A stretch of DNA of 40,275 nt from CBDHHC01 sp050633205 (GTDB taxonomy: Bacteria > Pseudomonadota > Alphaproteobacteria > Rhizobiales > CBDHHC01): contig JBOEGA010000131.1 in NCBI GenBank assembly GCA_050633205.1, positions 1 to 40,275 of the forward strand, given 5' to 3'. Below the pieces are notes generated by a model. It was not told the origin of the DNA. It worked only from the letters and a program-made list of their open reading frames with translations, and did no database searches. Position 1 is the stretch's first letter. Each line of letters opens with the position of its first letter. Below are positions 18,089 through 28,051 of the stretch, piece after piece. The position numbers and the translations under genes were made by a program.

Positions 18089-19300
18089 TTATTTCTTTTT
18101 CAGGACTTCCGCAGCTTTTCTCATAAGTGCATACGCAACATTTTCTTTTGCCATATGAGGCCAGTCTTCCTGATCCTTTGCAGTAACCAGATAGATCTGA
18201 TTATTATCACCGCCAAAGACTTCATTTTCCTCAGAGACATCATTGGCAACAATCCAGTCGCAGCCCTTGTCCTTACGTTTTTTCATGGCATTGGGCAGAA
18301 CATTTTCAGTTTCTGCTGCGAAACCAATGACCAGTTCGGGACGTGTTGCTGATTTCTTTGACAGTATTTTTAATATGTCAGGATTTTCAACAAGTTCGAG
18401 GAGTGGCGGGCTTTTGGTGGTTTTATTTTTCTTGATTTTGTTGGAAGCCAGCTCGGCTACGCGCCAGTCTGCTACGGCTGCTGCGCATATTGCAATATCA
18501 GCAGGAAGTGCCTGTTTGCAGGCCTGTAACATCTGTTCTGCGGTTTCGACATGAATGACATTGACACCCTGCGGGTCCCGTAATTTGGTTGGGCCAGCAA
18601 CCATGGTTACTTTTGCACCTAACTGTTCTGCAGCGGTTGCAATTGCATAACCCTGTTTTCCTGAAGAGCGGTTGGAAATATAACGGACCGGGTCTATAGG
18701 TTCCTGTGTGGGGCCGGATGTTATCAGGACATGACGGCCAAGCAGTGGTTCATCTGCTGTTGCGGCCAGATGGTGTTCTACCGAGATGCATATATCTTCA
18801 GGTTCGGACATACGGCCCGGACCAAATTCTCCGCATGCCATGTCTCCTTCAGTGGGGCCAACGAAGGCGATTTCATCCACTTGCAGCTGTTTGACATTGC
18901 GCTTTGTGGCTGCGTGATCCCACATGCGGACATTCATTGCCGGGGCAACAAGGACGGGTTTATCGGTGGCGAGAAGCACTGTTGTTGCAAGATCGTCAGC
19001 GATGCCATTTGCCATTTTTGCGAGCAGGTTCGCAGTTGCCGGAGCGACCACAATCAGGTCTGACTGCCGGGAAAGCTGGATATGTCCTATTTCAGTTTCG
19101 TCTTTGAGGTCAAAGAGATCCATGAAACATTGTTCTTCACACAGGGTGGATACAGATAAGGGCGTTACAAACTCAGCGGCTGATCTGGTCAGGATAGCCC
19201 TTACTTCAGCACCGCGCTTTTTAAGCTGGCGAATAAGGTCCAGTGATTTGTAAGCTGCAATGCCGCCGCCTATTATAAGAAGTATTTTTTTACCGTACAC
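18089..19300 (-). CDS. coaBC: Bifunctional phosphopantothenoylcysteine synthetase/decarboxylase
   Basis: This 403-residue flavoenzyme catalyses two steps of coenzyme A synthesis: it joins 4'-phosphopantothenate to cysteine (CoaB), then decarboxylates the product (CoaC). The N-terminal CoaC half has GGGIAAYKSLDL, active-site His73, PAMNVRMW (120-127) and Cys156 in ACGEFGPGRM. The CoaB half starts near 185 with ITSGPTQEPIDPVRYISN and includes KIKK. The start is a GTG; an ATG 11 bases upstream is out of frame. It is preceded by ubiB (167 bp away) and followed closely by moeB. Confidence 0.97.
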   Translation of the reverse strand: MYGKKILLIIGGGIAAYKSLDLIRQLKKRGAEVRAILTRSAAEFVTPLSVSTLCEEQCFMDLFDLKDETEIGHIQLSRQSDLIVVAPATANLLAKMANGIADDLATTVLLATDKPVLVAPAMNVRMWDHAATKRNVKQLQVDEIAFVGPTEGDMACGEFGPGRMSEPEDICISVEHHLAATADEPLLGRHVLITSGPTQEPIDPVRYISNRSSGKQGYAIATAAEQLGAKVTMVAGPTKLRDPQGVNVIHVETAEQMLQACKQALPADIAICAAAVADWRVAELASNKIKKNKTTKSPPLLELVENPDILKILSKKSATRPELVIGFAAETENVLPNAMKKRKDKGCDWIVANDVSEENEVFGGDNNQIYLVTAKDQEDWPHMAKENVAYALMRKAAEVLKKK

Positions 19301-19467
19301 GGCAGTTTCATTCCTTCCGACGTGGAGATTATAAAATGCACAGATACCATATTTTCATTGTCTGGTGCGTGTTCTGCCTTATTTATTAAGGCACTTTAAC
19401 AAAACATCAGGAGTATAGTGGCATTCCTTTGATTATTCACTAAGGGATTTTATGTCAGGTCCTGAGC

Positions 19468-21045
19468 CTAAAGAAATAATTTAACAGCAATGGCTACAAG
19501 TGCGATAGCCCCAACCCAGATACCTATCCTTGTAACCCTGCTTTGCCTTGACTGTTCTCTCGCTATCAGCGCGATTGTTTCATCATCGAGCTTCAGGCCG
19601 GATGATGCCATTCTGGAGAGAGACTGAGCTGTGCTTTCTGCACGCAGAAGTAAAGAGGGAAGATCTCCCATAAATTTACCAATGCTGGTAGCACCTTCTG
19701 CAGCATGTTGCAGTTTGCCTTCCACTCCGAGATGAGCCTGCATCCATTCCTTAACGACGGGCTCTGATATGGTCCACATATTGAGGCGAGGGTTTAAGGT
19801 ACGGGCAACACCTTCGACAACAACCATAGTTTTTTGCAGGAGAACCAGTTCCGGACGGGCCTGCATATCGAATATTTCGGTTACTTCGAAGAGCTGACCA
19901 AGGACACGGGCCATTGATATTTCATCGGCGGTTTTATCCATCAGCGGTTCGCCTATTGCACGCAGTGCCTGAGCGAACTGCTCTACAGTATAGGGTTCCT
20001 GAACATACCCGGCATCGAAATGGACTTTTGCAACGCGTGTATAGTCACGGGTTATAAAGCCGTAGAGAATTTCGGCGAGGAACAGTTGCTCTTTTGGACC
20101 GATACGTCCCATGATACCGAAGTCGACCGCGACCAATACACCATCATGGTCAACGAAGAGATTACCCTGATGCATATCAGCGTGGAAAAAGCCGTCTCGC
20201 ATGGCATGGCGCAGGAAGGACTGAATGATGTTTTCGGACAGAGCGATAAGGTCATGCCCGGCTTCTTTGATCGCATCGACATCTGATAAAGGTATGCCAT
20301 CGACCCATTCGGTGGTCAGAACCCGCTTTGCCCCTCTGGTCCAGTCGGGTTTTGGAACGCGGAAGCCAGGGTCATCTTTAATATTTTCCGCCATTTCTGA
20401 CATGGCGGCTGCTTCCATACGGAGATCCATCTCGATCTCGACACCCTGTGCCAGCATTTCAACGACCGAGACAGGCTTCAGACGCCTTGAAGGTTCGTGA
20501 AACTGCTCGATCATTCTGGCAGCAAAGAAATAACTTTCCATATCACTATGGAGTTTGCCTTCTATTCCGGGGCGGAGAATCTTGACTGCTACACTCCGGC
20601 GTTCACCATCTTCCTCGATGACAGCTTTATGGACCTGCGCTATTGAGGCCGCAGCAATGGGATCGCTGAAAGATACAAACAGGTTTTCGACAGGTTGTCC
20701 AAGCTCAGCTTCTATGGTCTGTCTGGCAATCTTCATCGAGAAAGGAGGCATTTTATCTCTCAACATGGAGAGATCTCTGGCATTGTCCTTTCCGATCAGA
20801 TCATCACGAGTTGCCAGAAACTGCCCGAGCTTGATGTATGTCGGACCAAGGCTGGCCAGCGCATTGGCTATGCGGTGTTTTCTCTCTCCCATTTCAGCAA
20901 AAATGCGTAAAGGAGACGTAATTAGCCTGAACAGCTTTACAGGCATGGGCATTGCCTGGTCCGCAGGGATTAATTTTACCCCGTGTCTGGCAAAGACGAA
21001 ACCTGCCCGTGCCAAACGGAATATATTCAAGACTGCATTTGCCAT
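19468..21045 (-). CDS. ubiB: Ubiquinone biosynthesis kinase-like protein UbiB
   Basis: This is a 525-residue member of the ABC1/ADCK/UbiB atypical kinase family, needed for ubiquinone synthesis and acting at the inner membrane. The family KxGQ motif is in YIKLGQFLATRDD, the Ala-rich loop is AAASIAQVHKA, and FHADMHQGNLFV and VDFGIMG form the catalytic and metal-binding segments. A C-terminal hydrophobic helix (about 505-525) anchors it. The ATG at 21045 was chosen because it gives the usual MANAVLNIFRLARAG start and lies 16 bp after the ubiE stop codon. The open frame runs on to 21099 but would then overlap ubiE. Confidence 0.95.
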   Translation of the reverse strand: MANAVLNIFRLARAGFVFARHGVKLIPADQAMPMPVKLFRLITSPLRIFAEMGERKHRIANALASLGPTYIKLGQFLATRDDLIGKDNARDLSMLRDKMPPFSMKIARQTIEAELGQPVENLFVSFSDPIAAASIAQVHKAVIEEDGERRSVAVKILRPGIEGKLHSDMESYFFAARMIEQFHEPSRRLKPVSVVEMLAQGVEIEMDLRMEAAAMSEMAENIKDDPGFRVPKPDWTRGAKRVLTTEWVDGIPLSDVDAIKEAGHDLIALSENIIQSFLRHAMRDGFFHADMHQGNLFVDHDGVLVAVDFGIMGRIGPKEQLFLAEILYGFITRDYTRVAKVHFDAGYVQEPYTVEQFAQALRAIGEPLMDKTADEISMARVLGQLFEVTEIFDMQARPELVLLQKTMVVVEGVARTLNPRLNMWTISEPVVKEWMQAHLGVEGKLQHAAEGATSIGKFMGDLPSLLLRAESTAQSLSRMASSGLKLDDETIALIAREQSRQSRVTRIGIWVGAIALVAIAVKLFL

Positions 21046-21061
21046 GTGTTTTCCGCGTTTA

Positions 21062-21847
21062 TTACAGTCGCCATCCAGAATGCATTGCTGCGATGCCACC
21101 GCTCAGATTTCTGAACTTCACCTGATCAAATCCTGCGTCTCTAATCAAGCCTGCAAATGTCTCCTGGTCGGGGAATTTTCTAATGCTTTCCACAAGATAG
21201 CGATAGGAATCGGCATCTCCTACGGCAATCTTGCCGATTTGCGGAATAATGTTCATCGAAAACATGTCGTAAACTTTATCGACTATGGGCATCTCAACTT
21301 CAGAAAACTCAAGGCACATGAAACGGCCACCTGGGCGCAGAACACGGTAAGCTTCCTTTATTGCCTGCTCGAATCTCGGTACATTACGGATGCCAAAGGC
21401 AATGGTGTATGCGTCGAATGATTTATCAGGAAACGGCAGTTCTTCTGCATTTCCTTCAATAAATTCTGAACGATGATCCAGTTTTTTCTTTTCTGCTCTT
21501 TTTTGGCCGACAGAAAGCATTTCCGGGCTGATATCGAAGACGGTTGATCTGGTATTCGGGCCCGATCTGTTTAAAAAACGGAACGTAATATCGCCAGTAC
21601 CGCCAGCGACATCCAGTAACCTGAACTCCTGATCGCTTTTAGGTGGGGCAAGCCATGAAATAAAGTCGTCTTTCCACAACCTGTGCATCCCGCCAGACAT
21701 AAAGTCATTCATCAGGTCATAATTCTCAGCAACGCCGGCAAATACCTGATTTACCATGCCCTGCTTTTCGTTAATATCGACGTCTTTAAAGCCGAAACTG
21801 TGGCCAAGACCACCCGGTTTTGAATCATCTGTGTCTGTCATCATCAT
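21062..21847 (-). CDS. ubiE: Ubiquinone/menaquinone C-methyltransferase
   Basis: This SAM-dependent methyltransferase of about 261 residues adds the C-methyl group in ubiquinone (and menaquinone) synthesis. Family marks are VAENYDLMNDFMSGGMHRLWK near the N-terminus, the SAM loop LLDVAGGTGDITF, and AFGIRNVPRFEQAI. Three ATG codons in a row (21847, 21844, 21841) are possible starts, with a TTG at 21862 a fourth. None has a good Shine-Dalgarno sequence, so the exact start is unsure. It is first in the ubiE-ubiB unit and diverges from mutM, with about 100 bp for both promoters. Confidence 0.95.
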   Translation of the reverse strand: MMMTDTDDSKPGGLGHSFGFKDVDINEKQGMVNQVFAGVAENYDLMNDFMSGGMHRLWKDDFISWLAPPKSDQEFRLLDVAGGTGDITFRFLNRSGPNTRSTVFDISPEMLSVGQKRAEKKKLDHRSEFIEGNAEELPFPDKSFDAYTIAFGIRNVPRFEQAIKEAYRVLRPGGRFMCLEFSEVEMPIVDKVYDMFSMNIIPQIGKIAVGDADSYRYLVESIRKFPDQETFAGLIRDAGFDQVKFRNLSGGIAAMHSGWRL

Positions 21848-21950
21848 CGGACAATAGCGCAATTCTATCGGGTTCGCTATTGTTGAAATAAAAAAGTGAT
21901 TCGTTCCAGGCTCAGGACCTATTAAATAGGGAAGAAAAGGTTATTCTTTA

Positions 21951-22844
21951 ATGCCCGAATTACCGGAAGTAGAGACGGTTTGTAAGGGATTACGGCCTGT
22001 TCTTGTGGGACAAAAAGTCCAAGCTGTTGAACAAAGAAGACCGGATCTGCGGTTTCCGTTTCCCGATAATTTCGTAAAAACCCTTAAAGGGGCGACGATT
22101 ACTGACCTTTCCAGGCGGGCAAAATATATTCTGGCACACCTTGATAAAGGGCAAATTCTGGTAATGCACCTGGGTATGAGTGGCCGCTTTTCCATTATTG
22201 AAAAGAATGGAGAGGAAGACGCTGCACAATCTCCAAATCCAGCCCATGACCATGTGGTTTTTCGGATGAAGTCAGGGGCGGAAATCCGCTATAATGACCC
22301 GCGCCGCTTTGGTTTTATGATCCTTATCAAAGGAAGTGAGCTCAATGAGCACAAGTTCTTCAGGAATATGGGAATAGAACCTCTGGGGGACGAATTTTCA
22401 CCGGCTTTTCTGGCAAAAGCTGCTTTTGAAAAAGCGACTTCGTTAAAGGCATTTTTACTTAACCAGCAGATTGTTGCAGGTCTTGGAAATATTTACGTCT
22501 GCGAAGCACTTCACCGGGCGAAATTATCGCCTAAAGACCCTGCCAGTGTTCTGGCTAATAAAAAAGGTAAGGATAATCAAAAATCCAGAACTCTTGTACC
22601 AATCATCAAATCGGTGCTAAAGGAAGCCATTGATGCAGGAGGGTCTACTTTAAAAGACCACCGTCAGGCTGATGGCTCACTGGGATATTTCCAGCATACT
22701 TTCGCTGTTTATGGCCGCGAGGGGGCAGTATGCACCAGAGCCAAATGTACTGGCCTAATTCAGCGTATAACACAAAACGGACGCTCAACTTTTTACTGCG
22801 CAAAGTGTCAGCGTAGTCACATTAATAATGTAACCGGCAGATAG
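21951..22844 (+). CDS. mutM: Formamidopyrimidine-DNA glycosylase (Fpg)
   Basis: This 297-residue base-excision repair enzyme removes 8-oxoguanine and other oxidised purines and cuts the strand by beta,delta-elimination. The N-terminus MPELPEVETV carries the catalytic Pro and Glu. LHLGMSGRF-type segments (HLGMSGRFSI) and the helix-two-turn-helix GLGNIYVCEAL follow. The C-terminal zinc finger has Cys-x4-Cys and Cys-x2-Cys (CTRAKC ... FYCAKC). The length is slightly above the E. coli enzyme because of a Lys-rich insert near NKKGKDNQKSRT. It diverges from ubiE, a conserved alphaproteobacterial arrangement. Confidence 0.97.
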   Translation: MPELPEVETVCKGLRPVLVGQKVQAVEQRRPDLRFPFPDNFVKTLKGATITDLSRRAKYILAHLDKGQILVMHLGMSGRFSIIEKNGEEDAAQSPNPAHDHVVFRMKSGAEIRYNDPRRFGFMILIKGSELNEHKFFRNMGIEPLGDEFSPAFLAKAAFEKATSLKAFLLNQQIVAGLGNIYVCEALHRAKLSPKDPASVLANKKGKDNQKSRTLVPIIKSVLKEAIDAGGSTLKDHRQADGSLGYFQHTFAVYGREGAVCTRAKCTGLIQRITQNGRSTFYCAKCQRSHINNVTGR

Positions 22845-22862
22845 CCGTTACGGGAGATTATT

Positions 22863-23636
22863 ATGACTTTCAATTGTTTAAATCTGGATCGACGTGGCAA
22901 GGTGGGGCTTATTACCCTGGACCGCCCGGATGCACTTAATGCTTTAAATTCAGAACTTATTTCAGAAATCTGCAAAGCACTTGATGATCTGGAGACTGAC
23001 GAACATATTGGCTGTGTTGTTATTACCGGCAGCGAGAAAGTCTTTGCTGCGGGTGCAGATATTAAAGAAATGCAGCCGAAGTCATATATTGATGCATTTC
23101 AGGAAGACTTTATTGCTCCATGGGACCGGATTGCCAATAACAGGAAGCCTATTATTGCAGCCGTTGCGGGTCACGCCCTTGGCGGCGGATGTGAGCTTGC
23201 GATGATGTGCGACTTTATTATTGCGGCTGACAATGCGAAATTCGGACAACCTGAAATCACTCTTGGCGTAATGCCAGGTGTTGGTGGAACACAAAGGCTT
23301 ACACGAATTGTTGGTAAATCCAAAGCAATGGATATGTGCCTGACCGGCCGTACTATGGGAGCTGAAGAAGCAGAGCGGTGTGGACTGGTCTCAAGAGTTG
23401 TACCGGCAAATGAACTTCTTGATACTGCCCTGAAAGCTGCCGAAAAAGTTGGCGAGTTTTCCAAACCTATTGTTGCAATGACCAAACAATCAATAAACCG
23501 CTCATATGAATCTACACTTGCCGAAGGTATTCGTTATGAACGCCAGGTTTTCTATTCCATGTTTGCAACAGAAGACCAGAAAGAGGGAATGGCTGCATTT
23601 ATAGAAAAACGTCAACCTAAATTCAAAGATCAATAA
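22863..23636 (+). CDS. Enoyl-CoA hydratase (crotonase family)
   Basis: This 257-residue enzyme adds water to the double bond of 2-trans-enoyl-CoA in beta-oxidation. The oxyanion-hole stretch FAAGADIKEM (61-70), GHALGGGCELAM with Glu111, and GQPEITLGVMPG with Glu131 are all present; the two Glu are the catalytic pair of true hydratases. The gene follows mutM by 18 bp in the same direction, as seen in many alphaproteobacteria. Chain-length preference cannot be told from sequence. The start ATG is preceded by GGGAG. Confidence 0.95.
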   Translation: MTFNCLNLDRRGKVGLITLDRPDALNALNSELISEICKALDDLETDEHIGCVVITGSEKVFAAGADIKEMQPKSYIDAFQEDFIAPWDRIANNRKPIIAAVAGHALGGGCELAMMCDFIIAADNAKFGQPEITLGVMPGVGGTQRLTRIVGKSKAMDMCLTGRTMGAEEAERCGLVSRVVPANELLDTALKAAEKVGEFSKPIVAMTKQSINRSYESTLAEGIRYERQVFYSMFATEDQKEGMAAFIEKRQPKFKDQ

Positions 23637-23651
23637 AAATTAAGAGCAGAT

Positions 23652-24584
23652 ATGTCACTTCGAATCGTCTTTATGGGTACGCCTGATTTTTCCGTTCCAA
23701 CTTTATCCGAAATTATCGGTGCGGGACACGAGGTAGTTGCTGTTTACTCCCAACCTCCCCGGAGATCCGGCAGGGGCATGTCTGAAACCAAAACACCTGT
23801 TCATCAGTTTGCAGAAGAAAGCGGAATTCCTGTCTTAACTCCCAAGGGGTTGAAAAAGGAAGAGCGGCAGGAAGCATTCAGAGCCCATGACGCTGATGTT
23901 GCGGTTGTTGTGGCCTATGGTCTGATATTACCAAAGGCCATACTCGAAGCTCCCAAATACGGGTGCCTCAACCTTCATGCTTCCCTGCTTCCAAGGTGGC
24001 GCGGGGCAGCTCCTATCCAGCGTGCCATTATGGCCGGAGACGATGAGACCGGTGTGATGGTCATGCAGATGGATGAAGGGCTTGATACCGGAGATATCTG
24101 TCTTGGGGAACGGGTTGAAATTGATCCCAATATGACAGCGGGTCAATTACATGATCAGCTTGCTCCGACCGGAGCAGATCTGATGGTAAGAGCTCTTGCT
24201 GCTTTAACACGAGGCAGCTTAGGGAGAACGCCACAACCCGAAGCCGGTGTTACCTATGCAAAAAAGATAGAGAAATCTGAAGCCCGCATTGACTGGTCAG
24301 GGACTGCGGCGGATATTCATAATCACATTCGCGGATTGTCTCCTTTTCCCGGAGCATGGTTTGAAGTTGAGAATAAGGGAAAAAAGGAGCGTGTAAAAGT
24401 CCTCAGCAGTGAAATTACTGACCAATCAGGTAAAGCCGGTGAAGTTCTTGATGATATCCTGACTATTGGCTGCGGCTCCCGATCTGTCAGGCTTTCAGTT
24501 GTGCAAAGAGCAGGCAAAAAGCCAATGTCTGCTGAAGATCTGCTAAGAGGAATGCACCTTCCCGCTGGCACTATCCTGACCTGA
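23652..24584 (+). CDS. fmt: Methionyl-tRNA formyltransferase
   Basis: This 310-residue enzyme formylates Met-tRNAfMet for translation start. The catalytic Asn107, His109 and Asp145 are present, with SLLPRWRGAAPIQRAI (111 onward) after the NLH segment. A C-terminal OB-like domain (about 205-310) binds tRNA. The gene lies 15 bp after the enoyl-CoA hydratase gene, in a probable mutM-echA-fmt unit. In most bacteria fmt follows def (peptide deformylase); def is not next to it here. Confidence 0.96.
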   Translation: MSLRIVFMGTPDFSVPTLSEIIGAGHEVVAVYSQPPRRSGRGMSETKTPVHQFAEESGIPVLTPKGLKKEERQEAFRAHDADVAVVVAYGLILPKAILEAPKYGCLNLHASLLPRWRGAAPIQRAIMAGDDETGVMVMQMDEGLDTGDICLGERVEIDPNMTAGQLHDQLAPTGADLMVRALAALTRGSLGRTPQPEAGVTYAKKIEKSEARIDWSGTAADIHNHIRGLSPFPGAWFEVENKGKKERVKVLSSEITDQSGKAGEVLDDILTIGCGSRSVRLSVVQRAGKKPMSAEDLLRGMHLPAGTILT

Positions 24585-24765
24585 TGAGGTATTCTCTCTG
24601 AATCAGGTTCAATTGCACTATTCCAGGGAATTCCCCCTCAGCGCTTAAAATATTATTTGCTATAATCACCATAAGTTAAACAATTTCATTTAAAACTTAT
24701 CCCTGACCCAAGAGTATCTCATTGAAGAGGATGTACTGCTCAGGTCTCTCGCAAGGGTAAGAATA

Positions 24766-25839
24766 ATGACAGATCAATCAATTTCTATTCTGATTGCTGA
24801 TGATGATGAAGGAGACCGGGAACTCCTTATCCATGAGCTGGATCAGACTGGCCTGCCCTATGTCGTGACCGAGACAGCAAGCTCTGACACCATTCTGAAC
24901 AGCGATACCAGCCTCCCTTATGACTGCGCGTTTATTGATTATAACATGCCAGAGCATAACGGCCTGGATGTCATTTCCATTCTCAGGAAACGCTCTCCTT
25001 ATATGAGCATTGTAATGTTCTCGGGAGAAGGTAACGAGATGGTTGCATCTGAAGCATTCAAGCGGGGAGCTTCAGATTATATTACAAAGAGTTCAATCTC
25101 CTCTAACTCCATCAAAAGAATTATTACAAACACACTAACTAAAATGGAGTTACAAAAGAAAATTGACCAGCAACGGGATAATCTGCTGCATTTTTCCAGG
25201 GTGCTCGCCCATGATATCAAATCTCCTATAAACCAAATGCTTAGTCTCTGCGAATATATAGTGAATGACATTGCAAAAGGAGATTACTCCCAGCTTGAGT
25301 TATACTGCAAATACCTGAAGCATAATGGTGACCACTCAATTTCTTTGATTGATGCTTTAAATGAGTATAATCAGGCGCTTGACTGTAATGTTACTTTCGA
25401 ACGGATATCAGCAAATAATCTCATAGAAGATGTTATCATTATTTTGCATGATACTATCCAAAACAGCCAAGCAACAATAACCCATGATGATCTTCCACAA
25501 ATTCAAGGGAACATGCCGCAACTCCGGCAGTTGCTTCAAAATCTAGTTGCAAATGGTTTAAAATACTGCAAATCAGATCACCCTAAAGTTCATGTTTCTG
25601 CAGAAGAAGTGAAAGACTTCTGGCAGTTCTCAGTGCGTGACAATGGTATAGGAATCTCCCAAGACCATTATGGGAAAATATTTGAACCATTCAGCAGACT
25701 GCACGGGCAAAAAGAATTCTCCGGAACGGGACTGGGGCTGGCGACCTGCCAAAAGATTGTAGAAAGACATAAGGGTAATATCTGGTGTGAATCTGAAAAA
25801 GAAAAAGGATCAACCTTCTTTTTTACTATTCCAAAATAA
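24766..25839 (+). CDS. Receiver-histidine kinase hybrid (REC-HisKA-HATPase)
   Basis: This 357-residue soluble protein has an N-terminal receiver (1-125) and a C-terminal kinase. In the receiver the acid cluster is at residues 12-14, phospho-acceptor Asp58 is in FIDYNMPEHNG, Ser86 takes the Thr position and Lys108 is in YITKSS. The kinase has phospho-His149 in LAHDIKSPINQ, the N box NLVANGLKYC, the G1 box DNGIGI and the G2 box GTGLGL. There is no membrane segment or other sensor, so phosphorylation of its own receiver, probably by a partner kinase, is the likely input. It is 148 bp upstream of the PAS kinase gene and may be its own transcript. Confidence 0.93.
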   Translation: MTDQSISILIADDDEGDRELLIHELDQTGLPYVVTETASSDTILNSDTSLPYDCAFIDYNMPEHNGLDVISILRKRSPYMSIVMFSGEGNEMVASEAFKRGASDYITKSSISSNSIKRIITNTLTKMELQKKIDQQRDNLLHFSRVLAHDIKSPINQMLSLCEYIVNDIAKGDYSQLELYCKYLKHNGDHSISLIDALNEYNQALDCNVTFERISANNLIEDVIIILHDTIQNSQATITHDDLPQIQGNMPQLRQLLQNLVANGLKYCKSDHPKVHVSAEEVKDFWQFSVRDNGIGISQDHYGKIFEPFSRLHGQKEFSGTGLGLATCQKIVERHKGNIWCESEKEKGSTFFFTIPK

Positions 25840-25987
25840 GTTGATATCCTGTGAATACAGCAATATCAAAACAATAAAACACTGTTAAATTAACAAATTC
25901 GCCCTTGATATACTAAAAAAATAAATTACTTTTACTTAAGATAAAACATGAATTACAACAGCAACCCTGGATTAAAATAAAATAACC

Positions 25988-27574
25988 ATGTTGAAGAAGA
26001 AAAAACCGGATCTGGAACATCTGAAAACCTTCTCAAAGGAAGAATTGATAGACTACATCTACACCCTTCAAAATAGTTTTTCTGATATTGTCGGTGAAAG
26101 AGAAGGTTATATTGAGTCCAGCTATGATGGATACTGGGACTGGCAGTTTAAAGATAATTATGAATACATGTCCCCGCGTTTCTGGGATATTTTTGGTATA
26201 GATTACCGAACGAAAAGACATGATCCAAAAGAATGGCAGGATATTATCTTTCCTGAAGATCTCGAGATGTGTCTGGAAAATCTGGATAAACATATCAGCA
26301 CCAAAGGAAAGTTTCCTTACCGACAGGAAGTCAGATACAGACATGCTGACGGGTCAACAGTCACGGTTCTCTGTCGCGGCCAGATTGTTAAATGGGACGA
26401 GGATGGACAGCCTGTCCGCATGATTGGTACCCATACAGATATTACAGCACTCAGAAAAGCTGAAGAAAGCCTGAAGAAAAGCAATAAAGCCAGGTTGAAT
26501 GCGATTCATGAAGCCGCCCCCAGTGGCATCCTGACAACGGACAAAGACGGTGTAATTACTTCTGTAAACAGAAAAATTGTTAAAATCTTTGGATATGAAG
26601 AAAAGGAAATTTTAGGAAAAAGTGTAGAACACCTCGTTCCTGAAACTATTCATAAACAACATAAGGATGATGTTGCAGATTTTGCCAAATCCGGAACAAA
26701 AAGGGTTATGGCGAATGGTCGGGATGTCCTTGGAATCAGAAAGGACCATACGAGCATTCCTCTGGAAATTGCGCTTAACCGTTTTACCCTGCCAGACGGA
26801 ACAATTCAGGTTGTTGCTTCCATTGTAGATATTACAGACAGAAAGCACGATGAAGAAGAGAGAGAAGCTCTTATTGAAAGGCTCACTGACTCGAATGAAG
26901 AGCTGGAGCGATTTGCTTATGTCTGCTCACATGATCTGCAGGAACCTCTTCGTATGATCCGCAGTTTTTCAGAGAAGCTACAATATCATATCAGGGACAA
27001 GCTGATTGATGATGAGAAGGGGTTACGATATTTCAAATTTGTAACAGACGGCGCCGTGCAGGCGCAGAACCTTATTGATGATATCCTCAGTTACTCCAGC
27101 ATAGACAGAGATACATTAAGACATGAAGAGTTCAGCGCTATGGAGCTGGTCAAATCTGCAATTGATAACGTGCAGGTTAACCTGGAAGAGCATAGTGGCT
27201 CGATTACCTATGATGAATTACCCAGACTGATCGGGAATAAAGCTCAAATTTATCAGTTATTTCTGAATCTTATTAATAACGGCCTTAAATATCATAAACC
27301 CAACACCCAGCCGCATATTCATATTGGTGTAGAAGATCATAACACCCACTGGAAGTTTTCGATTCAGGATAATGGCATTGGAATGGAGCAACGACATATC
27401 AAAAAAATATTTGATGTCTTTCAACGCCTACACAGTCGTGACGAATATGCCGGAACAGGCATCGGTCTTTCAATATGTAAAAAGGTTATTGAGCGCCATG
27501 GAGGCAAGATCTGGGTCGACTCTGAAAAAGACAAAGGATCTACATTCTATTTTGTACTGCCAAAATTAAATTAA
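25988..27574 (+). CDS. Soluble PAS-PAS histidine kinase
   Basis: This 528-residue cytosolic kinase has a PAS_3-type domain (about 40-160: DGYWDWQF...HTDIT), a second PAS (about 165-285: NAIHEAAPSGILTTD...SIVDIT), HisKA with His315 in CSHDLQEPLRM and HATPase_c with NLINNGLKYHK, DNGIGM and GTGIGLSICKKVIERHGG. The kinase half is of the phytochrome-like type often paired with Rcp1-like single receivers, and exactly such a receiver gene follows 18 bp downstream. No chromophore-binding GAF/PHY domain is present, so the signal is not light through a bilin. The ligand of the PAS domains is unknown. Confidence 0.94.
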   Translation: MLKKKKPDLEHLKTFSKEELIDYIYTLQNSFSDIVGEREGYIESSYDGYWDWQFKDNYEYMSPRFWDIFGIDYRTKRHDPKEWQDIIFPEDLEMCLENLDKHISTKGKFPYRQEVRYRHADGSTVTVLCRGQIVKWDEDGQPVRMIGTHTDITALRKAEESLKKSNKARLNAIHEAAPSGILTTDKDGVITSVNRKIVKIFGYEEKEILGKSVEHLVPETIHKQHKDDVADFAKSGTKRVMANGRDVLGIRKDHTSIPLEIALNRFTLPDGTIQVVASIVDITDRKHDEEEREALIERLTDSNEELERFAYVCSHDLQEPLRMIRSFSEKLQYHIRDKLIDDEKGLRYFKFVTDGAVQAQNLIDDILSYSSIDRDTLRHEEFSAMELVKSAIDNVQVNLEEHSGSITYDELPRLIGNKAQIYQLFLNLINNGLKYHKPNTQPHIHIGVEDHNTHWKFSIQDNGIGMEQRHIKKIFDVFQRLHSRDEYAGTGIGLSICKKVIERHGGKIWVDSEKDKGSTFYFVLPKLN

Positions 27575-27592
27575 GATAAGAGGTAAGGCACG

Positions 27593-28042
27593 ATGACAGA
27601 GACAGTTAAACTCGCTGAAATACTTCTGGTTGAAGATAATGAAGGCGATGTTGAGCTTACAAGAGAAGCGCTTGAAGATGCCAAATTCCGTAATAACCTC
27701 CATATAGCAAAAGATGGCGATATTGCTCTGGATTTTCTTTATAAGCGTAATAATTTTGAAGACGCTCCTACACCGGATATAATTCTGCTCGATCTGAACC
27801 TGCCCAGAACCAACGGGCGGGAAGTACTGGAAGTTGTTAAAGCTGACAGCAATCTATGCAATATTCCAATTATAGTCCTCACCAGTTCCAAAGCTGATAA
27901 GGATATTATTGAAAGCTATAAATTGCGAGCCAATTGCTACATTGTTAAGCCAGTTGATGCGATAAAGTTTATAGATATTGTACGCCAGATTGAAAACTTC
28001 TGGATTGGTGTTGTGTGCCTCCCGCCAACCAAAAGCCATTAG
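27593..28042 (+). CDS. Rcp1-type single-domain response regulator
   Basis: This 149-residue lone receiver has acid residues Glu14 and Asp15, phospho-acceptor Asp67 in LLDLNLPRTNG, Thr97 and Lys119 in IVKPV. The insert after the first helices (LYKRNNFEDAPTPD) and the LNLPRxNGREVL phrase are characteristic of the Rcp1 group that partners phytochrome-like kinases. It has no output domain and so either passes phosphate onward or acts by binding a protein. It lies between two kinase genes (18 bp and 9 bp gaps) with a strong ribosome site, AAGAGGTAAGG. Confidence 0.94.
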   Translation: MTETVKLAEILLVEDNEGDVELTREALEDAKFRNNLHIAKDGDIALDFLYKRNNFEDAPTPDIILLDLNLPRTNGREVLEVVKADSNLCNIPIIVLTSSKADKDIIESYKLRANCYIVKPVDAIKFIDIVRQIENFWIGVVCLPPTKSH

Positions 28043-28051
28043 CAGGAAAAT

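Noticed and set aside
19376..19392. Hairpin GCCTTA-TTTAT-TAAGGC between ubiB and coaBC considered as a terminator
   Set aside because: The stem is AT-rich and no T-run follows on the minus strand.
20555..21421. Long open frame (288 codons) on the plus strand across ubiB and ubiE
   Set aside because: It runs antisense to two clearly identified genes and its translation has no recognisable domain.
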